From contig NZ_JANIOC010000007.1 in the NCBI RefSeq assembly GCF_024733565.1, positions 1-64,000 on the forward strand: a DNA stretch of 64,000 bases, given 5' to 3'. Shown piece after piece: positions 49,210 through 57,400 of this stretch. Under the pieces are notes generated by a model. It was given only the letters and a program-made list of their open reading frames with translations. It searched no databases and was not told the origin of the DNA. The position numbers were made by a program, and so were the translations under genes. The stretch comes from Rossellomorea sp. SC111. Lineage in GTDB: Bacteria; Bacillota; Bacilli; Bacillales; Bacillaceae_B. Numbering within the stretch: position 1 is the stretch's first letter; every line of letters begins with the position of its first letter.

Positions 49210-49590
49210 ATGATTCACCAAAAGACAAATACAATTGTTATAGAAGCGCTAAATAAATTTCCCCATAAAATTCACATTAAATTGGGAGAAATCCTGCGTG
49301 AACGAGGATTGACTCAAGGCGATCTTCACCGCTTAACGGGATTAAGAGTGGCTACGATCAATGAGCTAGTGAATTTCAAGAAGAAATCCTTAACAGTGGC
49401 TCACCTTATATCCATTATGATCGCCCTCAGGATTACAGACATTCGTGATCTTATTGAAATAGAATTCGACCAGGAAGTCCAAGACTACTTCAAAGAAGAA
49501 AACGAGCGAATGAAAAACGGATTCACTCCAGACCTCACCAAAACCGCCGAACAAAACGTAAAGCGGATCGCAGCTGGAGCCAACAAATAA
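49210..49590 (+). CDS. XRE-family helix-turn-helix regulator
   Basis: A 126-residue protein. The Cro/C1-type HTH covers about 21-77: IKLGEILRERGLTQGDLHRLTGLRVATINELVNFKKKS, the second helix being the recognition helix. Unusually, the C-terminal half is acidic and helical (EFDQEVQDYFKEENERMKNG). Monocistronic with its own terminator. Target genes unknown. Confidence 0.75.
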   Translation: MIHQKTNTIVIEALNKFPHKIHIKLGEILRERGLTQGDLHRLTGLRVATINELVNFKKKSLTVAHLISIMIALRITDIRDLIEIEFDQEVQDYFKEENERMKNGFTPDLTKTAEQNVKRIAAGANK

Positions 49591-49604
49591 AGAACACCAC
49601 ACAG

Positions 49605-49636
49605 AAAACGGTCATTCCAGATGACCGTTTTTTTTT
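49605..49636 (+). terminator. Terminator after the XRE gene
   Basis: AAAACGGTCAT pairs with ATGACCGTTTT around TCCAG, then T. A dispersed repeat copy begins directly at the end of the T-run. Confidence 0.9.
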
Positions 49637-49800
49637 AGGGACGGACCTCTATTTCTTATTGAAATCCCCCGCTGAAATGTTAGAAATATAATTTAATATA
49701 AGGTTTACCACAAGACGAAATAGGATAATTTCTTAAAGTAACCGCTCAATTAAATGATAAATAATTATGACGATATAAAGGTAAGAGAGGTCCGTCCCTC
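49636..49800. repeat. Two dispersed repeat copies in opposite orientation
   Basis: TAGGGACGGACCTC at 49636-49649 and GAGGTCCGTCCCTC at 49787-49800, about 137 bases apart and inverted. The 344-base gap 49591-49934 contains no gene beyond these and the terminator. Confidence 0.8.
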
Positions 49801-49934
49801 GGCAGGAGTTTCCGCTTGGCATACAGAATGTAGTATGTAGGAAGGCTCTTTGTGCAGGCGGATTGTGAGGGAGTTGACATGAAATCGTAACGTTCAGCAG
49901 AGTGAAAATCAATTAAGATAGGGGAAGAGAGTGA

Positions 49935-50711
49935 ATGGAAGTGAATTTTGGTAATTTGACCTCCCGTTACGCTGCGTCTTGTGATGATATTCCGCATCAA
50001 TTTTTTGATACGTTGAAGGTAAGAGGGATTGTGTGGGAAGGAAGGAAAGTGGCTGAGATTGGTTCAGGTACCGGAGCCTTTACAAGAAAGCTACATAAGC
50101 GTGGAGCCGAAGTGATCGGTGTCGAACCTTCCATTGACCTGAGGAAAACAGCCAAGGCATTGGAAAGCAGGCAATACCTTGAGATCCCTTATCTGACCGG
50201 CACGGCAGAATCAACGAATCTGCCGGATCACTACTACGATATCACGATGAGCCATAGAAGCTGGCATTTATTCGATCGTCCGAAAGCGATACATGAAATG
50301 AAGCGGATACTGAAGGATAAAGGAACGTTCATTGTAAGCGATTCAAGCTTTCTTACGACTCAGGAAGTCGTCAAGGATACGATGACGTTTTTACATGAAT
50401 ATATGGGTGAAACCCCGGAAGCAAAAGCTGATCAGGGCAATCAAGTAAATGGCATTCCCGTAGAATGGTTGTTAGAATGGCAGCAGGCTGACTTTACAAT
50501 CAAAGATTTTTATACATTTTACTATATGGTCGATTTCACCATACAGTCATGGTGCGAGCGTGTAGGATCCCTTTCCTGGCTTTCTCATTTAGAGGATACG
50601 GAGAAAGAAGGATTACTGCAATCATTACATACTTTCTTGACCAGACGTCACGATTCTCTCCATGAGTTTACTCTTCAGCACCAGTTTACAGTCTGCCTGA
50701 TGAAAAAGTAG
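49935..50711 (+). CDS. Class I SAM-dependent methyltransferase
   Basis: A 258-residue soluble protein. Motif I VAEIGSGTGAFTRKL (about 39-53), the acidic residue after strand 2 in IGVEPSIDL, and motif IV DITMSHRSWHLFD (about 104-116) identify a Rossmann methyltransferase. The acceptor is unknown; the last 120 residues are helical and aromatic-rich, possibly a substrate lid. GGGGAAGAGAG precedes the ATG. It is directly followed by the NAT-like gene, five bases away, so they form an operon. Confidence 0.8.
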   Translation: MEVNFGNLTSRYAASCDDIPHQFFDTLKVRGIVWEGRKVAEIGSGTGAFTRKLHKRGAEVIGVEPSIDLRKTAKALESRQYLEIPYLTGTAESTNLPDHYYDITMSHRSWHLFDRPKAIHEMKRILKDKGTFIVSDSSFLTTQEVVKDTMTFLHEYMGETPEAKADQGNQVNGIPVEWLLEWQQADFTIKDFYTFYYMVDFTIQSWCERVGSLSWLSHLEDTEKEGLLQSLHTFLTRRHDSLHEFTLQHQFTVCLMKK

Positions 50712-50716
50712 AAAGA

Positions 50717-51523
50717 GTGATTGGATTGGAAGCAGTAAAAAAATATGTGAACTATTTAAATATGGATATAGAGCCCCCTACGTTGAACTACTTACAACGG
50801 CTGATCCAGCAGCATTTGATACGGATTCCCTATGAGACGTTCAGTAAATTTTATTATTTCTCCCAGGGTGGATCCTTTGTCCCTTCATTAGAGACATTTG
50901 CAGAAAATCTTCATCTGAAGGGGTGGGGAGGGACCTGCTTTACGTTGAACATTAACTTTGGAAGACTGTTGAAAAAATTAGGTTTCCATTGTCAATTTGT
51001 CAGGGTGAACCCGGGTCACCTTGGACTGATGATCTCGATTGATAACCGTAAGCTCTATGTTGATGTGGGTTATGGTTCTCCGATTATGAAGCCAGTGGAG
51101 CTTGAGGCGAGACAGAAACATCTTCTTCACGGGTTTGGGGAGGAAATCATCTTTACTCAGAAGGACATCCGGGAGTTCGAAGTCGATCGCCGTTCAAACG
51201 GAAAGACGTTTGTGAAAAAGACCATCGAGTGGATGCCGCTTGAAGAAGAAGATTTGGAGACGGATATACAGGCCTCCTACCTGGACTCTGATGACAACAT
51301 CACCATGAGAAGGATCACGGCCGTCCGCTTCCAGGGCAACCAGTGCTATTTCCTCCGTAACCGGACGTTGAAGGTCATGACCTACCGGAATATCCGTGAA
51401 TATCAAATGAAGGACCAAGATAAATGGAAAGACATCATTGGAGAAGTCTATCATTTTGATATGAAGTCCCTGGAAGAATCCATCCGATTTTTGCAAAAAC
51501 GGAACATACATCTATTCCCATAA
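50717..51523 (+). CDS. Arylamine N-acetyltransferase-like protein
   Basis: A 268-residue NAT-family protein. The triad is readable: Cys74 in GWGGTCFTLN (normally RGGYCFE), His101 in NPGHLGLM and Asp116 in YVDVGYG, with the correct 15-residue His-Asp spacing. The R of RGG is replaced by Trp and the Glu of the motif is missing, so it belongs to a divergent branch. It may acylate or form amides on an unknown substrate. Start GTG 50717 or TTG 50726, behind AAAGAG. Likely acts with the preceding methyltransferase. Confidence 0.75.
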   Translation: MIGLEAVKKYVNYLNMDIEPPTLNYLQRLIQQHLIRIPYETFSKFYYFSQGGSFVPSLETFAENLHLKGWGGTCFTLNINFGRLLKKLGFHCQFVRVNPGHLGLMISIDNRKLYVDVGYGSPIMKPVELEARQKHLLHGFGEEIIFTQKDIREFEVDRRSNGKTFVKKTIEWMPLEEEDLETDIQASYLDSDDNITMRRITAVRFQGNQCYFLRNRTLKVMTYRNIREYQMKDQDKWKDIIGEVYHFDMKSLEESIRFLQKRNIHLFP

Positions 51524-51563
51524 CCGTCCAGAATATCAGGTTGATATTCTGGACGGTTTTTTT
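51522..51563 (+). terminator. Strong terminator after the NAT-like gene
   Basis: AACCGTCCAGAATATCA pairs with TGATATTCTGGACGGTT, followed by T. One base of the stem overlaps the gene's stop codon. The rest of the gap to 51826 is AT-rich; I see no gene in it. Confidence 0.9.
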
Positions 51564-51826
51564 GTGTTGATTCACTTCTATTCAGAGTCCCCATTTATGT
51601 ATTCTTTCTGATACTGATCAAACAAGCTCTCTTAGTGCATGGGAAATTTCAGATTTCATTAGATTTTTCCAATGAAAAGAGTTATGATATTGACCGGTGG
51701 ACGATTTTAAAAATCCTGCCTTTTGAACAGTTTTTGCATGAATAATTTAAATTGGTATATGATGTTAAAAGATGGTTTATACATGGACGAGTTATTTTTG
51801 AATTAATACAGATTAGGATGATGGGT

Positions 51827-52741
51827 ATGAAACGAGCACGAATTATATACAATCCGACTTCAGGTCGGGAGCTTTTTAAAAAGCATCTGGCAGAAGTATT
51901 AATCAAGTTGGAGCAGGCAGGTTATGAAACATCTGTTCACGCCACCATTTGTGAAGGGGATGCGACCGAAGCGGCTCGAATCGCTGTCGAACGCAAATAT
52001 GATATCGTGGTCGCTGCAGGCGGGGACGGTACGTTAAATGAAGTCGTCAACGGATTAGCCGAACAGGACTACCGTCCGAAACTGGGGATCGTTCCAATGG
52101 GGACAACGAATGACTTCGCCCGAGCCCTGCACATCCCTAAGGATATCAGCTCCGCCATTGATGTGATTACGAAGGGTGAGACCATTCCAGTCGATATCGG
52201 ACGCATGAATGAACGCTATTTCATCAATATCGCTGGTGGGGGAAGAATCACGGAATTGACCTATGAAGTACCGAGTAAGCTTAAAACCATGATGGGACAG
52301 CTTGCTTATTATTTGAAGGGCATTGAAATGCTTCCTTCCATTAAACCGACCGATGTATCGATCGAATATGATGGAAAGTTGTTTGAAGGACAAGCGATGC
52401 TCTTCCTCATCGGATTGACGAACTCGGTCGGAGGCTTCGAGAAATTGGCTCCCGATGCCTCGATCAATGACGGTTTATTTTCACTACTGATTCTAAAGAA
52501 AACGAATCTGGCAGAATTTATCCGCATTGCGTCCCTGGCAGTACGGGGAGAGCATGTGAACGATCCGAACGTCATTTACACACAAGCCAACCGAATCAAG
52601 ATCAAGGCGAAAGAAAAAGTGCAGCTGAATGTTGACGGCGAGCTTGGAGGGGTCCTTCCAGCCGAATTCGAGAACCTGTATCGTCATCTGCAAGTATTCG
52701 TCCCACTTGATAAGATCAGGCCTGAAGATAAAGCCGAATAA
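51827..52741 (+). CDS. dgkB: Diacylglycerol kinase DgkB
   Basis: A 304-residue soluble lipid kinase. It phosphorylates diacylglycerol released by lipoteichoic acid synthesis, returning it to phosphatidic acid. RIIYNPTSGRELFKK (4-18), the GGDGT motif in VVAAGGDGTLNEVVNG near 65 and MGTTNDFARAL near 95 are diagnostic, and NVDGE near 280 marks the C-terminal domain. ATG 51827 matches the B. subtilis start; the longer upstream frame is not supported. Followed by a terminator. Confidence 0.95.
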   Translation: MKRARIIYNPTSGRELFKKHLAEVLIKLEQAGYETSVHATICEGDATEAARIAVERKYDIVVAAGGDGTLNEVVNGLAEQDYRPKLGIVPMGTTNDFARALHIPKDISSAIDVITKGETIPVDIGRMNERYFINIAGGGRITELTYEVPSKLKTMMGQLAYYLKGIEMLPSIKPTDVSIEYDGKLFEGQAMLFLIGLTNSVGGFEKLAPDASINDGLFSLLILKKTNLAEFIRIASLAVRGEHVNDPNVIYTQANRIKIKAKEKVQLNVDGELGGVLPAEFENLYRHLQVFVPLDKIRPEDKAE

Positions 52742-52743
52742 TG

Positions 52744-52777
52744 AAAAAAGGAATGCGCATTATGGCATTCCTTTTTT
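52744..52777 (+). terminator. Terminator after dgkB
   Basis: AAAAAAGGAATGC pairs with GCATTCCTTTTT. With T-runs on both strands it can also serve the leftward gene at 52792. Confidence 0.85.
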
Positions 52778-52791
52778 ATATGTTTGTTTCT

Positions 52792-53142
52792 CTAGTTAAC
52801 GAACAAAAAAATTGAAAAGGTCAATGGAAATCCGATTAAAAAGCCCCATCCGATCTGCTGTTTATGACGAAAAGGAACCTTCCGGACGATCCAGGACAGT
52901 AGATGGGCGGCGATCACAAAGGCAAACACCCATATCAATTGCCCAACGACGAATACAAATAAATAGGCTAGGATCGATTCTTTATTCAGCAAAAGGGATA
53001 TCCCGAATCCAAAGGTCAAGGTTAAAAAGGTGAGTCCGATCAGTATATAGGGTAGCCACCACCTTCTTGACTTGAGAGCGAATAACACTCCAAGAAAAAC
53101 ATTCCCTACGAGGATAAGATTTACTAAGAAGTCTGGGTTCAT
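52792..53142 (-). CDS. Small membrane protein, unknown
   Basis: A 116-residue integral membrane protein with four hydrophobic segments (about 5-24, 30-50, 58-82, 97-115) and a basic loop SWIVRKVPFRHKQQ before the last one. AGAAGGTAGA precedes the ATG at 53142. I do not recognise the family. It lies between dgkB and an ABM-domain gene, on the opposite strand to both. Confidence 0.65.
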   Translation of the reverse strand: MNPDFLVNLILVGNVFLGVLFALKSRRWWLPYILIGLTFLTLTFGFGISLLLNKESILAYLFVFVVGQLIWVFAFVIAAHLLSWIVRKVPFRHKQQIGWGFLIGFPLTFSIFLFVN

Positions 53143-53358
53143 GTATATCTACCTTCTCTTTCTAGAATTGTTGCACATACCATTGTACCCTTTGTAGATC
53201 GGATAAAACGCGGTAAGTTTTTACATCCTGACAAAAAAATGTACATTGTGCCCCTTTCTTTTAAAGTCTGTTAATTTTTGTATTCCCCCGTGTTCATTGA
53301 CTATGTTACAGTGAATAAAAAGCATGTCGGACAATTTGCCATTAAGAAGGGTGATTAA

Positions 53359-53664
53359 ATGTATATCGTACATTCAACATTTGCAGTGCCTGATGAGAAG
53401 GCAGAGGAAGTCATATCAATTTATCATTCCCGTTCAGGTCTGGTAGACGAAGCAAAAGGATTTCAACGGTTTCTCCTGTTGCAAAATGAGAAAAAGCCTG
53501 GAGAAATCACGGTCCATATGGAGTGGGATACAAAAGAAGACTTCATGAAATGGGTACAGAGTGAAGACTATAAGCGGATTCATGATTTGGAAAAGAAATA
53601 CCCGGATCAGGAACTGGCATCCATCATCCCATCCATTGACAGGTACAAAGTGGTGGCCTACTGA
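53359..53664 (+). CDS. Antibiotic biosynthesis monooxygenase (ABM)-domain protein
   Basis: A 101-residue dimeric ferredoxin-like fold protein. It begins MYIVHSTFAVPDEKAEEVIS, has HMEWDTKEDFMKWVQSEDYKRIH (about 53-75), as in HmoA/HmoB/IsdG-like heme-degrading proteins and ABM domains. The heme-binding His of IsdG type would be near 75 but the assignment is uncertain. AAGAAGGGTGA precedes the ATG. Its TGA overlaps the next ATG (TGATG), so the two are coupled. Confidence 0.75.
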   Translation: MYIVHSTFAVPDEKAEEVISIYHSRSGLVDEAKGFQRFLLLQNEKKPGEITVHMEWDTKEDFMKWVQSEDYKRIHDLEKKYPDQELASIIPSIDRYKVVAY

Positions 53665-54035
53665 TGGAAAATAAGTTTAAAAGTGTGATAGATGAAGCCG
53701 TTGTGAAATTGTACGATCGTTACCCGGAATTGGATGAAAAGTACGGAGATGCCGGACGGAAGAAATGCTATGAAGATAACATTCATCATTTCAACTATCT
53801 GGAGTCTGCTGCCGACGTAGGCGAAGCGAAGGTGTTTTCAGATTATGCCCTCTGGTTGAACAGCGTGCTTGTGAGCAGGGGCATGAAATCTGATCATCTC
53901 ATTGATAATTTCAACTGCATCATGGAATCCCTCGAAGGGACCGGTGTCGAAAAAGGGGAAACCTTCAAGTTTTATCTGAAACAGGCCATCGAGTCCATTC
54001 AGTCCGCGGACAGGGAAGAACCAACCTCATCCTGA
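53664..54035 (+). CDS. Helical protein of unknown function, coupled to the ABM gene
   Basis: A 123-residue, all-helical acidic protein: [24 protein letters not shown], then [36 protein letters not shown], then [12 protein letters not shown]. The (HH)xxYLxxAAxxGDxxxFxxYxxWLxxxLxxRG pattern resembles the helical domain that precedes B12-binding domains in some proteins, but no such domain follows here. Start ATG shares its A with the ABM stop. Function unknown; the coupling suggests a shared task with the ABM protein. Confidence 0.65.
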   Translation: MENKFKSVIDEAVVKLYDRYPELDEKYGDAGRKKCYEDNIHHFNYLESAADVGEAKVFSDYALWLNSVLVSRGMKSDHLIDNFNCIMESLEGTGVEKGETFKFYLKQAIESIQSADREEPTSS

Positions 54036-54075
54036 ACGTAAAAAGCATCGGCCAGTCGATGCTTTTTTTCCTGGA

Positions 54076-54089
54076 GAGGGACGGACCTC
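54076..54089 (+). repeat. GAGGGACGGACCTC repeat upstream of rlmCD
   Basis: Exact copy just behind a short hairpin AAAAGCATCG...CGATGCTTTTTTT (54039-54068), which is the terminator of the preceding pair. It lies about 78 bases before the rlmCD start. Confidence 0.75.
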
Positions 54090-54166
54090 CATCCATTTCA
54101 TTCTCCTTATCCATTTATGGTACAATCAGTAGAGTCTTAAAAAGGAATTCGCAAAGGAAGATATAC

Positions 54167-55543
54167 GTGAGTAAAAAAGCACCTGTTCAGAAAAATGATT
54201 ATATAGATGAAGCCGTATTTGAAGATTTGACCCATGACGGAAATGGGGTCACCAAGGTCGACGGATATCCATTATTCGTTCCCAATGCCCTGCCAGGGGA
54301 AGAAGGCAGGGTCAAAGTCGTGAAAACAAGTAAAGGCTACGGGTTCGGCCGACTGTCGGAACGTACGAAAGAAAGCCCCTTTCGTCAGGAACCTCCATGC
54401 CCAATCTACAGGGAATGCGGAGGCTGCCAGATCCAGCATATGACGTATGAAGGCCAGCTGGAAGCTAAAGAGAAGAACGTAAGGGACGTCATGCAACGTA
54501 TCGGAAAGCTTCATGACGTAAGCGTGCATCCGGTCCTCGGAATGGAAGAACCGTGGCGCTACCGAAATAAAGCCCAGGTTCCCGTAGGGGAGAAGGACGG
54601 ACGGTTTGTAGCAGGATTCTATCAAAAGCGCAGTCATGAAATCATCGATATGGACAAATGCATCATTCAATACGAAAAAAATGATGAAGTGATCCAGCAT
54701 GTGAAGGATATATGTGAAAAATTGGAGGTCCGTCCCTATGATGAGAAAAATCATAAAGGGACTCTCCGCCATATTATGACCCGGACGGCGTATACGACGG
54801 GTGAGGTGATGGTGGTATTGGTCACACGGACGCCTGAGCTTCCACACAAGAAGGCAATAGTCGAAGCGCTTATCCAAAATATTGAAGGGTTGAAATCAAT
54901 CGTTCATAACGTGAACCCTAAAAAAACAAACGTGATCATGGGCGATACGACCCGCATTTTATGGGGAGAAGAAGTAATCCACGATTATATCGGTGACGTG
55001 AAGTTCGCGATATCAGCAAGATCCTTCTATCAGGTAAACCCAGAGCAGACGAAGGTACTTTATGATAAAGCGTTGGAGTATGCCGATTTGCAAGGAGAAG
55101 AAACGGTCATCGATGCGTATTGCGGAATCGGGACGATCTCATTATTCCTTGCTCAAAAGGCCAAGAAGGTATACGGGGTGGAAATCGTACCACAGGCGAT
55201 TGAAGACGCGAAGCGAAATGCTGAGTTGAATGGTATGACGAATGTGGAATTCAAAGCGGGACCTGCGGAAGTGGTCATCCCCGATTGGTATAAAGAAGGC
55301 ATCAAAGCGGATGTCCTTGTCGTGGATCCTCCACGAAAGGGCTGTGATGAAGCACTTCTGAACACAATCCTTGCCATGAAGCCGAAGCGGGTAGTCTATG
55401 TATCCTGTAACCCGGCAACCCTTGCCCGTGACCTTAGGATATTGGAAGACGGCGGGTATAAAACAACGGAGGTGCAGCCGGTCGATATGTTTCCACAGAC
55501 GATGCACTGTGAAGCCGTTGCGAAGATCGAGTTAGTTGAATAA
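54167..55543 (+). CDS. rlmCD: 23S rRNA (uracil-5-)-methyltransferase RlmCD
   Basis: A 458-residue RumA-type enzyme that methylates U747 and U1939 of 23S rRNA in Bacillus. A TRAM domain covers about 10-75. The 4Fe-4S cysteines are [11 protein letters not shown] and a later CIIQY. The SAM site is [14 protein letters not shown] near 310, and the catalytic Cys is in [12 protein letters not shown] near 410, preceded by [11 protein letters not shown] 54167 lies behind AAAGGAAG; the upstream extension in frame carries a repeat and is not coding. A second repeat-like 12-mer lies inside the frame at 54725-54737. Confidence 0.93.
   Translation: MSKKAPVQKNDYIDEAVFEDLTHDGNGVTKVDGYPLFVPNALPGEEGRVKVVKTSKGYGFGRLSERTKESPFRQEPPCPIYRECGGCQIQHMTYEGQLEAKEKNVRDVMQRIGKLHDVSVHPVLGMEEPWRYRNKAQVPVGEKDGRFVAGFYQKRSHEIIDMDKCIIQYEKNDEVIQHVKDICEKLEVRPYDEKNHKGTLRHIMTRTAYTTGEVMVVLVTRTPELPHKKAIVEALIQNIEGLKSIVHNVNPKKTNVIMGDTTRILWGEEVIHDYIGDVKFAISARSFYQVNPEQTKVLYDKALEYADLQGEETVIDAYCGIGTISLFLAQKAKKVYGVEIVPQAIEDAKRNAELNGMTNVEFKAGPAEVVIPDWYKEGIKADVLVVDPPRKGCDEALLNTILAMKPKRVVYVSCNPATLARDLRILEDGGYKTTEVQPVDMFPQTMHCEAVAKIELVE
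54725..54737 (-). repeat. Dispersed repeat-like 12-mer inside rlmCD
   Basis: GAGGTCCGTCCCT encodes EVRP plus the first base of Y. Homologues have a similar VRPYDE or IKPYDE here, so it may be chance or a repeat tolerated in a matching frame. Confidence 0.45.
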
Positions 55544-55563
55544 AAAGTGAGGGATGATGGCCA

Positions 55564-55794
55564 ATGTATCTCACCATCAAAGAAACAGCCGAGTATCTGT
55601 CCCTGCCTGAATCGTATATTGAAAGCCTCGTGCAGAAAAAGAAGATACGGGCAGTCCATGACGGAGAGCAATATTTACTATTCAGGGATCAATTCAATCA
55701 GCATTTGGAGCAGATGGAAAAAATGAAGCGGCAGCTTGCTGAATATTTAAGTGAACCGATTCCTGAAGATATCGATGTGAAGGATGAAGACTAG
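55564..55794 (+). CDS. Excisionase-family helix-turn-helix protein
   Basis: A 76-residue DNA-binding protein. The MerR-like winged helix is MYLTIKETAEYLSLPESYIESLVQKKKIRAVHDGEQYLLFRDQF (1-44), as in phage excisionases and TubR-like regulators, followed by a helical acidic tail. AGGGATGATGG precedes the ATG. It is 20 bases after rlmCD and may share its transcript. No integrase or phage gene is near, so it is more likely a housekeeping regulator. Confidence 0.75.
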   Translation: MYLTIKETAEYLSLPESYIESLVQKKKIRAVHDGEQYLLFRDQFNQHLEQMEKMKRQLAEYLSEPIPEDIDVKDED

Positions 55795-55837
55795 TCCTGG
55801 ACGAATCCAAAAATTTTCTTAAGAAATGGAGAATACA

Positions 55838-56035
55838 ATGAACGGACAACAGCGTTCCAATATTAAACCGGGTCTTGAAGTGGACATCGTCCTGAAAAAA
55901 GACCAGCGAACAGACAAACTGACTCGGGGAATTGTGAAAGACATTTTAACGAATTCCCCGAATCATCCGCACGGCATCAAAGTCCGATTAGCAGATGGAC
56001 AGGTCGGACGGGTGAAGAATATTATTCAAAAATAA
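55838..56035 (+). CDS. ywbE: YwbE family protein
   Basis: A 65-residue small protein MNGQQRSNIKPGLEVDIVLK... with RGIVKDILTNSPNHPHGIKV and GQVGRVKNI, the complete YwbE pattern (DUF2196). It folds as a small beta protein resembling ribosome-related KOW-like domains; function unknown. ATG 55838 lies six bases behind GGAG; an ATG at 55826 has no ribosome-binding site. Confidence 0.85.
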   Translation: MNGQQRSNIKPGLEVDIVLKKDQRTDKLTRGIVKDILTNSPNHPHGIKVRLADGQVGRVKNIIQK

Positions 56036-56058
56036 GAGGCCGGAGCGGTCTCTTTTTT
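56036..56058 (+). terminator. Terminator after ywbE
   Basis: GAGGCCG pairs with CGGTCTC around GAG, then TTTTTT. Confidence 0.7.
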
Positions 56059-56076
56059 CTATGTCATGAAAAATGA

Positions 56077-56114
56077 TGTACCAGGTACAATTCAAGGGGA
56101 TTGTACCTGGTACA
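56077..56114. repeat. TGTACCAGGTACA palindromic repeat pair
   Basis: TGTACCAGGTACAA (56077-56090) and TTGTACCTGGTACA (56101-56114) are perfect inverted copies separated by TTCAAGGGGA. Each half is itself nearly palindromic. It belongs to the same sort of small repeat as the two others in this window. It lies between the ywbE terminator and the leftward transporter's terminator. Confidence 0.8.
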
Positions 56115-56132
56115 AGATAATCAGCCGACCCA

Positions 56133-56171
56133 AAAAGACCTCAAGTCCACTGAAAGGGACCTGAGGTCTTT
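56133..56171 (-). terminator. Terminator of the pxpBC-transporter operon
   Basis: AAAGACCTCAAGTCC and GGGACCTGAGGTCTTT form a long stem with a one-sided bulge; on the minus strand it ends in TTTTTGGG. It lies 11 bases after the transporter stop. Confidence 0.85.
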
Positions 56172-56181
56172 CCATTTTTGT

Positions 56182-57372
56182 TTAACTAAATAATTGAGGG
56201 ATACCTTGGATCAATGAGTATATTCCCATATAGGACATTGCCACGACGATCAGCACACCGAATGCAGTCATCCAGATCGGGTGCTTGTAGTCACCGACGA
56301 TTTTCGCTTTATGTGCCGCAATCAGCATGACACCGAGGGCGATCGGCAGGATCAATCCATTGAGGGACCCGACCAGGATCAAGATGGCCACAGGTTTCCC
56401 GACAATCACGAAAACAAGGGTAGAAATCGTAATGAAACCGACGATCAGCCACTTATGATATTTCTCGAGGAGCGGGCTGAACGTACGGATGAAGGATACC
56501 GACGTATAGGCTGCACCGACAACGGAGGAAACAGCGGCAGACCACATGACGATTCCGAACATTTTGTACCCGATATCACCGGCAGCCAGCTGGAATACAG
56601 ACGCAGGTGGATTCTTAGGGTCTAAAGTAAACCCTTGAGCCACGATCCCCAACGCGGCAAGGAATAAAAAGATCCGCATGATGGACGCGATCCCGATGGC
56701 TGATACGGAGCTTTTCGTGATTTCAGGAAGTGCTTTTTTCCCTGTTATCCCCGCCTCTAATAATCGATGTCCCCCGGCAAAGGTGATGTATCCACCGACG
56801 GTTCCGCCTACCAGGGTGATGATGGCGAGAAAATCAATGGTGTCGGGAGCGAATGTTTTCGTTACGGCTTCACCCACAGGAGGATTCGCTGTAAACATGA
56901 CATATACCGTAAGGATGATCATTAATAATCCCAGGATTTGAGCAAATTTGTCCATTAATCTGCCCGCTTCCTTTACCAGGAAGATCCCGATAGCGACAAT
57001 TCCGCTGAATAAGGCACCCATTTCAGGGGAAATGCCAAACAGGACATTCGTACCGAGTCCCGCACCGGCAATATTTCCGATGTTAAAGGCAAGGCCACCT
57101 GCTACGATGAGGATGGCAAGGAAATACCCTAATCCTGGAAGGACATCATTTGCGATATCCTGAGCCCTTTTTTCAGAAATGGCGATGATGCGCCAAATAT
57201 TAAGCTGAGCACCAATATCAATAAGAATGGAAATTAAAATGACGAAACCAAAGCTTGCGGCAAGCTTTTCAGTAAAGACGGTTGTTTGAGTCAGGAAGCC
57301 CGGTCCGATGGCGGAGGTCGCCATCAGGAACGCTGCTCCCAGTAATAAGCTGAAATTCGATTTTTTCTTCAA
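56182..57372 (-). CDS. NRAMP-related transporter (YcsG-like)
   Basis: A 396-residue membrane protein with 10-11 hydrophobic helices of the NRAMP/APC fold. The helix-1 metal motif DPGN is replaced by IGPGF (SAIGPGFLTQT, 21-31), and helix 6 reads VGGYITFAGGHR in place of the MPH motif, so the metal ligands are missing. It is the third gene of a leftward operon with pxpB and pxpC, as B. subtilis ycsG is near kipI-kipA. Start is TTG 57372 behind AAAGGAG, eight bases upstream. I infer uptake of 5-oxoproline or a related compound, not metal. Confidence 0.85.
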   Translation of the reverse strand: MKKKSNFSLLLGAAFLMATSAIGPGFLTQTTVFTEKLAASFGFVILISILIDIGAQLNIWRIIAISEKRAQDIANDVLPGLGYFLAILIVAGGLAFNIGNIAGAGLGTNVLFGISPEMGALFSGIVAIGIFLVKEAGRLMDKFAQILGLLMIILTVYVMFTANPPVGEAVTKTFAPDTIDFLAIITLVGGTVGGYITFAGGHRLLEAGITGKKALPEITKSSVSAIGIASIMRIFLFLAALGIVAQGFTLDPKNPPASVFQLAAGDIGYKMFGIVMWSAAVSSVVGAAYTSVSFIRTFSPLLEKYHKWLIVGFITISTLVFVIVGKPVAILILVGSLNGLILPIALGVMLIAAHKAKIVGDYKHPIWMTAFGVLIVVAMSYMGIYSLIQGIPQLFS

Positions 57373-57400
57373 GGGGTTCTCTCCTTTGTCGTCGTTTGGA

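Noticed and set aside
54059..54166. Extension of RlmCD, including a dispersed repeat
   Set aside because: Begins in the preceding terminator and contains the repeat; TRAM domain and AAAGGAAG support GTG 54167.
55564..55794. Prophage or integrative element marker (excisionase-like gene)
   Set aside because: No integrase, attachment repeats or phage genes around it; neighbours rlmCD and ywbE are housekeeping genes.
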